A stretch of 5,097 nt of DNA from assembly GCA_018263495.1 (NCBI GenBank), contig JAANXC010000004.1:8476-13572 (forward strand), in the 5' to 3' direction. Numbering within the stretch: position 1 is the first letter of the stretch; every line of letters starts with the position of its first letter. Position numbers and translations under genes: made by a program. The notes beneath the pieces were generated by a model. That model worked only from the letters and a program-made list of their open reading frames with translations. It had not been told where the DNA came from and made no database searches. Source of the stretch: Nitrososphaerota archaeon (GTDB lineage: Archaea > Thermoproteota > Nitrososphaeria > Nitrososphaerales > Nitrosopumilaceae). Of this stretch, positions 1-5,097 are shown piece by piece.

Positions 1-2022
1 ACAAAACAATTTGATGAACATGTCTCACAGTGGGCAAACCTTCTCAATCAACCTATACCAAAGATCAAGAGGATTAGTCTAGATATTGAAGTCGAATCAG
101 AGATTGGCCGTATCCCAGATCCAAAAATTGCGGAAAAAAGAATTACAGCTGTAGGTTTTGAGGGTAGTGATGGATTAAAACAAGTTTTCGTTTTACGGAA
201 AAGTGGAATTGAAGAAGGTGTGAATGAACTATTGCCGGGTGTCAAGATCGTATTTTACGAAGAAACGAAAGAAAAGGAAATGATATTAGATACATTTGAA
301 CTGATGAAAAAATATCCATTACTTATCACATACAATGGCGACGGATTTGATTTACCGTATCTATATAATCGTGCTAACAGACTTGGAATTGACAGACAAA
401 AAAATCCACTATACATGATGAGGGACTCAGCTACACTAACTGATGGTGTGCATCTTGATTTGTATAGAACTATGTCCAACCGAGCATTTCAAATCTATGC
501 TTTTGGTCAAAAGTATAGTGATTTTTCGCTCAACAGCGTATCAAAAGGCTTACTTGGTGAGGAGAAAATCGATTATGGCGTTGAACTTAATGATTTAACG
601 CTATATCAAACTGCAAACTATTGCCAAAACGATGCTAGGTTAACGTACAACCTAACTGGCTTTAACAATGATTTGTTGATGAATTTGCTTATTGTAATTA
701 GCAGAATTGCAAGAATGCCAATTGATGATATATCTAGGATGGGTGTATCACAATGGATTCGTAGCTTACTATATTATGAACACAGGCAAAATGGAATTTT
801 AATTCCAAGAAGGCAAGAACTTGACAATAAATCATCTAATGTATTAAATGATGCAGTAATAAAAGACAAGAAATTTCGAGGTGGTTTAGTAGTTGAACCA
901 GAAGAGGGAATACATTTTGACGTCACAGTTATGGATTTTGCAAGCCTGTACCCCAGTATTATAAAAGTGAAAAATCTATCATATGAAACTGTAAGATGCT
1001 CACATGATGCGTGTAAGAAAAATACTATACCTCAAACAAATCACTGGGTCTGCACCAAAAAAAATGGTTTAACATCTGTACTAATTGGCTCATTGAGGGA
1101 TTTGAGAGTAAACTATTACAAAAATATGGCAAAAAAGGATACACTCACGGTTGAGGAGAAGCAACTTTTCACTGTTGTAAGCCAAGCGCTTAAGGTAATA
1201 CTAAATGCAAGCTATGGAGTTATGGGCGCAGAGATTTTTCCATTATACTTTTTGCCTGCGGCAGAGGCAACAACTGCAACAGGTAGACATATCATTCTGG
1301 ATACTATTGACAAATGCAAAGAATCTGGAATTGGTGTTCTATATGGCGATACTGATTCACTGTTTGTAAAGAAACCTACTCCCAAACAGATTGAGAATAT
1401 AATCACTAAAGCAAAGATAGACCATAATGTAGAATTAGAAATTGAGAAAGAGTACAGATATGTTGTGTTAAGCGGAAGAAAGAAGAATTATCTTGGTGTT
1501 ACAAAAAATGGTAAAGTAGATGTTAAGGGTCTAACAGGAAAGAAATCACACACACCGCCATTTATCAAAACATTGTTTTATGAGTTGCTTGACATACTAT
1601 CTGAAATTAAAACAGTAGAGGAGTTCAAAAGGGCAAAAAATAAAATTTCTGACAAGATTAGTGAGTGTGCAAGAAAGGTGCAGGCTAAAGAAATACCATT
1701 GCAAGATCTGGCTTTCAATGTAATGATAAGCAAAGCGCCAAGGGATTATACAAAAACAATACCACAGCATATTCGTGCAGCAAAACAATTAGAATCGATC
1801 AGAGAAATAAAAAAAGGAGACATAATATCATACGTCAAAATATTAAACAAGCCTGGAGTCAGACCAATTGAAATGGCACGCAAAAGCGAGATTGACACAT
1901 CAAAATATATGGAATTTATGGAAAGCACCCTAGACCAGTTAACATCGTCAATGGACTTGGATTTCGATACAATTTTAGGAAAACCAAAGCAAACTGGACT
2001 TGAACAATTCTTTTGGAATTAA
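1..2022 (+). CDS. polB: Family B replicative DNA polymerase (PolB), 5' end outside window
   Basis: Template-directed DNA synthesis with 3'-5' proofreading, expected to act at the replication fork. The frame is open from base 1, so the first 673 visible residues (numbered from base 1) are the C-terminal part of a protein; archaeal family members are usually about 780-900 residues, so the N-terminal domain is mostly missing. Seen directly: Exo I D28-I-E30, Exo II N112-GDGF-D117, Exo III Y207-CQN-D211; partition motif F292-R-G-G; polymerase motif A D312 with SLYPSI at 315-320; motif B K398...N402...Y405-G406; motif C YGDTDS with D450 and D452; KKNY at 494-497; thumb segment with KKSHTP. All catalytic residues are intact, and no intein interrupts motifs A, B or C. 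Residues 664-671 (QTGLEQFF) form a PCNA-interacting PIP box at the extreme C-terminus. Three cysteines (333, 338, 351) lie between motifs A and B. The ATG at 220 is internal, since Exo I lies upstream of it. Motif contexts resemble crenarchaeal PolB1 more than the Pyrococcus enzymes. Confidence 0.97.
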   Translation, partial: TKQFDEHVSQWANLLNQPIPKIKRISLDIEVESEIGRIPDPKIAEKRITAVGFEGSDGLKQVFVLRKSGIEEGVNELLPGVKIVFYEETKEKEMILDTFELMKKYPLLITYNGDGFDLPYLYNRANRLGIDRQKNPLYMMRDSATLTDGVHLDLYRTMSNRAFQIYAFGQKYSDFSLNSVSKGLLGEEKIDYGVELNDLTLYQTANYCQNDARLTYNLTGFNNDLLMNLLIVISRIARMPIDDISRMGVSQWIRSLLYYEHRQNGILIPRRQELDNKSSNVLNDAVIKDKKFRGGLVVEPEEGIHFDVTVMDFASLYPSIIKVKNLSYETVRCSHDACKKNTIPQTNHWVCTKKNGLTSVLIGSLRDLRVNYYKNMAKKDTLTVEEKQLFTVVSQALKVILNASYGVMGAEIFPLYFLPAAEATTATGRHIILDTIDKCKESGIGVLYGDTDSLFVKKPTPKQIENIITKAKIDHNVELEIEKEYRYVVLSGRKKNYLGVTKNGKVDVKGLTGKKSHTPPFIKTLFYELLDILSEIKTVEEFKRAKNKISDKISECARKVQAKEIPLQDLAFNVMISKAPRDYTKTIPQHIRAAKQLESIREIKKGDIISYVKILNKPGVRPIEMARKSEIDTSKYMEFMESTLDQLTSSMDLDFDTILGKPKQTGLEQFFWN

Positions 2023-2028
2023 AATAAA

Positions 2029-2319
2029 ATGGAATTAGATGAAACAACGATGGGAGTAATTGGCATCGTAGCAGGTATCTTAATTCTATCAGGCTGGGTC
2101 CCACAAATTGCTAGAGGCTACAAAACCAAAAGGCTGAATGATGTTTCATCATATCTAATGATCCTAATTTTTGCTGGTGCAGCCTTGTGGTTAGTTTATG
2201 GAATTGCTTTGGATGATGTTTACATTATGGGCGTTAATATGGCTGCAATGGTTTTAACGATGATTGTACTATCTATGAAATTAAAATATGAGAAGGCTGC
2301 ACAGACAACAAGTGGATAA
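2029..2319 (+). CDS. SemiSWEET-like PQ-loop (MtN3/saliva family) membrane protein
   Basis: A 96-residue protein with three hydrophobic segments, roughly residues 8-28, 42-61 and 64-83, which is the triple-helix unit of the SemiSWEET family. The first segment carries the family's PQ motif (P25-Q26, in GWVPQI) followed by a basic loop (RGYKTKRLNDVS), also typical. W54 and N70 are 16 residues apart, matching the substrate-pocket Trp and Asn of characterised bacterial SemiSWEETs (W48/N64 in the Leptospira protein, from memory). Family members work as homodimers in the cytoplasmic membrane and carry mono- or disaccharides by facilitated diffusion; some PQ-loop proteins carry other solutes, so the substrate here is unknown. 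The ATG lies six bases after the polymerase stop and in the same frame, with no Shine-Dalgarno sequence of note. A later ATG (residue 8) would shorten the first helix only slightly. The next gene starts one base after the stop, so co-transcription with it is likely. Confidence 0.88.
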   Translation: MELDETTMGVIGIVAGILILSGWVPQIARGYKTKRLNDVSSYLMILIFAGAALWLVYGIALDDVYIMGVNMAAMVLTMIVLSMKLKYEKAAQTTSG

Positions 2320-2320
2320 C

Positions 2321-2977
2321 ATGTTCATAATTAACTGTAAAAACTATAATGAAATCTCTGGTGAAAAGATTAACAAACTTGCATCCATCGCAGAAAAAAT
2401 TTCAAAAAAATATAAAATTCAAATTGCAATAGCTCCACCTCATCATCTATTAGCATCAATAAAGAAATCAAAATTACTTGTGTTTGCACAACATCTTGAT
2501 GATGCCAAAATTGGAAGTACGACTGGATACATGATTCCTGAAATCGTAAAAAAATCCAAAGTTAATGGTGCACTAATTAATCACAGTGAACATAGAATTT
2601 CGTCTAAAGAAATCATAAACCTAGTTAAAAGACTCAAAAAATTAAAAATGAAAACAGTTGTTTGCGTAAAAAATGTGCGTGAGGCGGAAACTTATGCAAA
2701 ACTAAACCCTACATACATTGCAATTGAACCACCAGAATTAATCGGTACTGGTAGAGCGATTTCTAATGAACGGCCTGAACTGATTACAAAATCACTATTG
2801 GCTGTAAAAAAAGCAAGGAATTCAACAAAGCTTCTTTGTGGTGCAGGAATTGTAACATCTGATGATGTTGAACGTGCAATTGAATTAGGCTCACATGGAA
2901 TTCTGGTTGCAAGTGGAATTGTCAAATCCAGAAATTGGAATAAAGATATTGAAGGATTTGCTAAGGCAATCCTTTAA
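2321..2977 (+). CDS. tpiA: Triosephosphate isomerase, archaeal short type
   Basis: Interconverts dihydroxyacetone phosphate and glyceraldehyde 3-phosphate in the cytoplasm. The 218 residues match the archaeal form, which is shorter (about 220-230) than the roughly 250-residue bacterial and eukaryotic enzymes and is tetrameric where studied. Catalytic residues are visible: N5 and K7 in the opening strand (INCKNY), H88 in NHSEHR, and the base E136 in IEPPELIGTG, which includes the loop-6 region. Phosphate-binding segments follow: GAGIVTSDDV at 174-183 and GILVASG at 193-199. The FAQHLD segment at 55-60 is also characteristic. The start is taken at 2321 because archaeal homologues begin just before this first strand; an in-frame ATG at 2288 would add 11 residues lying inside the preceding gene and has no homology support. 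It begins one base after the SemiSWEET stop, suggesting a shared transcript. In an autotrophic archaeon it would serve mainly gluconeogenesis, together with the dikinase downstream. Confidence 0.96.
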   Translation: MFIINCKNYNEISGEKINKLASIAEKISKKYKIQIAIAPPHHLLASIKKSKLLVFAQHLDDAKIGSTTGYMIPEIVKKSKVNGALINHSEHRISSKEIINLVKRLKKLKMKTVVCVKNVREAETYAKLNPTYIAIEPPELIGTGRAISNERPELITKSLLAVKKARNSTKLLCGAGIVTSDDVERAIELGSHGILVASGIVKSRNWNKDIEGFAKAIL

Positions 2978-2980
2978 AAA
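2972..2980 (+). promoter_or_regulatory. Candidate archaeal TATA box for the dikinase gene
   Basis: The sequence CTTTAAAAA fits an archaeal box A (pyrimidine, TT, then A/T-rich). Its centre is about 39 bases before the ATG at 3015. Initiation about 25 bases downstream of the centre would fall near 3000-3003, leaving a leader of only 12-15 bases. That agrees with the absence of a Shine-Dalgarno sequence in front of the start. The box overlaps the last codons and stop of tpiA. No convincing purine-rich BRE precedes it, and short A/T runs are common in this genome, so this remains a prediction. Confidence 0.45.
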
Positions 2981-3014
2981 CGGCTCAATTTGATTTGATA
3001 ATCTAGCGATAACA
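2978..3014 (+). other. 37-base intergenic gap between tpiA and ppdK
   Basis: This is the only gap in the window longer than six bases. It holds no hairpin and no run of five or more T residues, so I see no terminator for tpiA, and read-through into the dikinase gene is possible. It contains an in-frame TGA at 2991-2993 relative to the dikinase frame, with no ATG, GTG or TTG between that stop and 3015; this fixes the dikinase start. The probable transcription start of the dikinase gene would lie near its right end. Confidence 0.6.
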
Positions 3015-5097
3015 ATGAAACCGATCTATGCGTTTGAGGATGCGGACAGCAAAAACAGGATGCTTCTGGGTGGTAAGGGTGCAGGTCTGAGTGAAATGAC
3101 AAGATTGAAACTTCCTGTTCCACCTGGATTCACAATTACTACAGAAGTTTGTAACAAATACTATGAAAATGGAAAAAAACTTCCAAAAGATGTAATGCCT
3201 TTAGTAATGAAAAATATTACTAAAATGGAAAAAAAGACAAATAAAAAATGGAATTCTATAAAAAACCCATTACTAGTCTCAGTTAGATCAGGTGCTGCAA
3301 TTTCTATGCCAGGAATGATGGATACAATTTTGAATTTAGGATTAAATGAAAAGACAGTAGAAGGATTTGCAGAACAAACAAAGAATCCTAGATTTTCATG
3401 GGATTCGTATAGAAGATTTATTCAATTATTTGGAAAAGTCGTATTTGGAGTAAATGATGAGAAATTTGATCATGTTTTAGATTCTGCAAAAAGTAAACAA
3501 GGCGTGACTGACGATAGCAAACTAAACGTAGAATCACTCAAGAAAATTGTTGCCGAATATAAGAAAATTTGTGAAGAACATACAAAAAGAAAATTCCCAG
3601 ATACACCTAATGAGCAATTAAGATTAGCAATTGAGGCAGTATTCAAAAGCTGGATGGGAGAAAGAGCAGTCGTTTATAGAGAGAAAAACGGAATCACAAA
3701 AGACATTGCAAATGGAACCGCAGTAAATGTTGTAACAATGGTATTTGGAAACATGGGAGACGATAGTGCAACAGGAGTAGTTTTTACAAGAAACGGACAT
3801 AATGGTAAACGAGAAATTGAAGGAGAGTACCTCACCAATGCTCAGGGAGAAGACGTTGTTGCAGGAGTCAGAACCGGGAAAAATATTGAATTATTAAAAA
3901 AAGAAATGCCAAAATCTCACAAAGAACTAAGTAATGCATGTGCAAAATTAGAGAAACATTTCAGAGAACCACAAGACATAGAGTTTACAATTGAACAAGG
4001 AAAATTCTATCTATTACAAACAAGAACTGCAAAAATGAGTGCAGGTGCACTTGTAAAAACCTCAGTAGATATGGTAAAAGAGAAATTAATTGATAAAAAT
4101 AGGGCATTAACTAGAATTCCAGCCCAACAACTCGAAGCCTTACTACACAGAACAATGGATGAATCAAAGATTAAAGAATATCAACAATTGGCAAAGGGAA
4201 TTGCAGCGTCTCCAGGGGCTGCTAGTGGAATTGCAATTTTTAATGTAAAAAAGGCAATCGAACTAGGAGAGGCAGGGAAAAAGGTCATTTTAGTTAGAAA
4301 AGAAACAAAACCAGAAGACGTTCCAGCATTTTTCTCAGCAGAGGGAATTCTAACAAGCCTTGGAGGTAAATCATCACATGCTGCAATCGTATCAAGAGGG
4401 ATGGGTAAACCATGCATTGTCGGATGTGCAGAACTAAAAATTGATTATGATAACAACACATGCACTGCAAATGGAATGACAATAAAGGAAAATGACATGA
4501 TTTCAATTGACGGTAGTATAGGTACCATATTCATTGGAGAAGTACCAACTGTCGAACCCAAAGTCACTAAAGATTTTCAAACAATTCTTAGCTGGGCACA
4601 AAATGCAAAACAATTAGGAATTCGTGCAAATGCAGATACACCAGATGCAGCAAAACTTGCAAGGCAATATGGAGCACAAGGAATTGGACTTTGTAGAACA
4701 GAGAGAATGTTTAACGAGATAGACAGAATTGGACTGTTTGTTGAAATGATTATGACTCAATCAACAGAAGAAAGAAACCAAGTACTCAAAAAATTACAAG
4801 AATTACAGAAAAGTGATTTCATAGAAATTCTAAAGGCAATGGAAGGATACAAAGTTACAATCAGACTACTAGACCCACCATTACACGAATTTTTACCAAA
4901 TCCTGAAGAATTGAAGGAAAAAATGAATAAGGAAAATGATGACAGTGAAGAGACTAAACGGGTTTTAGATAGAGCACGTGAACTAGCTGAAATTAATCCA
5001 ATGATGGGACATAGAGGAGTCAGAGTAGGAATCACATATCCAGAAATATATGAAATGCAAATTAGAGCAGTGTTTGAAGCTGCAGCACAACTTGCAA
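3015..5097 (+). CDS. ppdK: Pyruvate, phosphate dikinase, 3' end outside window
   Basis: Interconverts ATP + pyruvate + phosphate and AMP + PEP + diphosphate in the cytoplasm; in an autotrophic archaeon the likely direction is PEP synthesis for gluconeogenesis. 694 residues are visible, against about 875 for the family, so the end of the C-terminal barrel is missing. Domains: ATP-grasp nucleotide-binding part about 1-340 (GGKGAG with K21; SVRSGA with R91; SMPGMMD; AQGEDVVAGVRT; E323, Q335 and R337 in the EFTIE...LLQTR segment), phosphohistidine swivelling domain about 380-500 with catalytic H455 in GGKSSHAAIVSRGMGKP, and the PEP/pyruvate barrel from about 510 with R561 (GLCRTE) and R617 (TIRLLDPPLHEF). 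E323, Q335, H455, R561 and R617 carry the same numbers as in the Clostridium symbiosum enzyme as I recall it, so there is no frameshift or net indel over this stretch. Oddities: Ser replaces the usual Thr at 453, Arg replaces the usual His at 564, and the first ~70 bases are unusually G+C-rich. PEP synthase is excluded by the domain context and motif wording. The start is fixed by an in-frame TGA just upstream. Confidence 0.97.
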   Translation, partial: MKPIYAFEDADSKNRMLLGGKGAGLSEMTRLKLPVPPGFTITTEVCNKYYENGKKLPKDVMPLVMKNITKMEKKTNKKWNSIKNPLLVSVRSGAAISMPGMMDTILNLGLNEKTVEGFAEQTKNPRFSWDSYRRFIQLFGKVVFGVNDEKFDHVLDSAKSKQGVTDDSKLNVESLKKIVAEYKKICEEHTKRKFPDTPNEQLRLAIEAVFKSWMGERAVVYREKNGITKDIANGTAVNVVTMVFGNMGDDSATGVVFTRNGHNGKREIEGEYLTNAQGEDVVAGVRTGKNIELLKKEMPKSHKELSNACAKLEKHFREPQDIEFTIEQGKFYLLQTRTAKMSAGALVKTSVDMVKEKLIDKNRALTRIPAQQLEALLHRTMDESKIKEYQQLAKGIAASPGAASGIAIFNVKKAIELGEAGKKVILVRKETKPEDVPAFFSAEGILTSLGGKSSHAAIVSRGMGKPCIVGCAELKIDYDNNTCTANGMTIKENDMISIDGSIGTIFIGEVPTVEPKVTKDFQTILSWAQNAKQLGIRANADTPDAAKLARQYGAQGIGLCRTERMFNEIDRIGLFVEMIMTQSTEERNQVLKKLQELQKSDFIEILKAMEGYKVTIRLLDPPLHEFLPNPEELKEKMNKENDDSEETKRVLDRARELAEINPMMGHRGVRVGITYPEIYEMQIRAVFEAAAQLA

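Noticed and set aside
220..222. ATG that could start the polymerase gene
   Set aside because: The frame is open upstream to base 1, and the Exo I motif D28-I-E30 is encoded at 82-90, so this Met is internal.
792..807. Perfect 7-base inverted repeat (TGGAATT, 2-base spacer, AATTCCA)
   Set aside because: It lies within conserved polymerase coding sequence (NGILIP), has a very short spacer and is expected by chance in A/T-rich DNA.
934..1362. Possible intein in the polymerase motifs, a common insertion site in archaea
   Set aside because: Motifs A, B and C are continuous and normally spaced.
2017..2031. Possible stop-codon read-through joining polB and SemiSWEET, since they share a frame
   Set aside because: TAA is an efficient stop, both proteins are complete family members by motif, and the PIP box needs a free C-terminus region.
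2014..2037. 8-base direct repeat TGGAATTA flanking the polB stop and SemiSWEET start
   Set aside because: Both copies encode ordinary residues, are short and A/T-rich, and no further copies suggest an operator.
2288..2320. Upstream in-frame ATG for tpiA giving 11 more residues
   Set aside because: The extension lies inside the SemiSWEET coding sequence, and the archaeal family begins just before the IINCKNY strand; ATG 2321 fits better.
4757..5035. Minus-strand open frame of 92 codons, and similar ones elsewhere on the minus strand
   Set aside because: They lie opposite strongly conserved + strand genes, have low-complexity Ser/Phe/Ile-rich translations and show no family motif; they are shadows of the coding strand.

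Overview
The window is AT-rich (about one third G+C by eye), and every gene I can support lies on the + strand. It looks like chromosomal DNA from an ammonia-oxidising thaumarchaeon (Nitrososphaerota) of the marine Nitrosopumilus type or a close relative. The grounds are an archaeal family B replicative DNA polymerase with crenarchaeal-PolB1-like motif contexts, a short archaeal-type triosephosphate isomerase, leaderless-looking gene starts, and pyruvate, phosphate dikinase as the PEP-forming enzyme. The domain Archaea is well supported. The phylum is inference, because no 16S or other diagnostic marker is present.

Layout: (1) positions 1-2022 hold the last 673 residues of a family B DNA polymerase, complete from the exonuclease domain to a C-terminal PCNA-binding motif, with the N-terminus outside the window. 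(2) Six bases later, 2029-2319 encodes a 96-residue three-helix SemiSWEET/PQ-loop membrane protein. (3) One base after its stop, 2321-2977 encodes triosephosphate isomerase. (4) After a 37-base gap, 3015 to the window end encodes the first 694 residues of pyruvate, phosphate dikinase. A TATA-like box overlaps the end of the isomerase gene and may give the dikinase its own promoter. No stretch longer than about 40 bases lacks a gene.

The first three genes are packed tightly enough to be one transcription unit. The isomerase and dikinase both fit gluconeogenesis: the dikinase can turn pyruvate into PEP, and the isomerase interconverts the triose phosphates made further up the pathway. The small transporter-like protein may move a sugar or a related small solute, but its substrate cannot be read from sequence. 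The polymerase belongs to replication and is probably linked to the others only by position.

I found no mobile element, CRISPR array, RNA gene, intein or clearly novel system. The points worth a second look are residue substitutions at normally conserved positions in the polymerase and the dikinase, a sugar-transporter-like gene in a probable autotroph, and the overlapping promoter.
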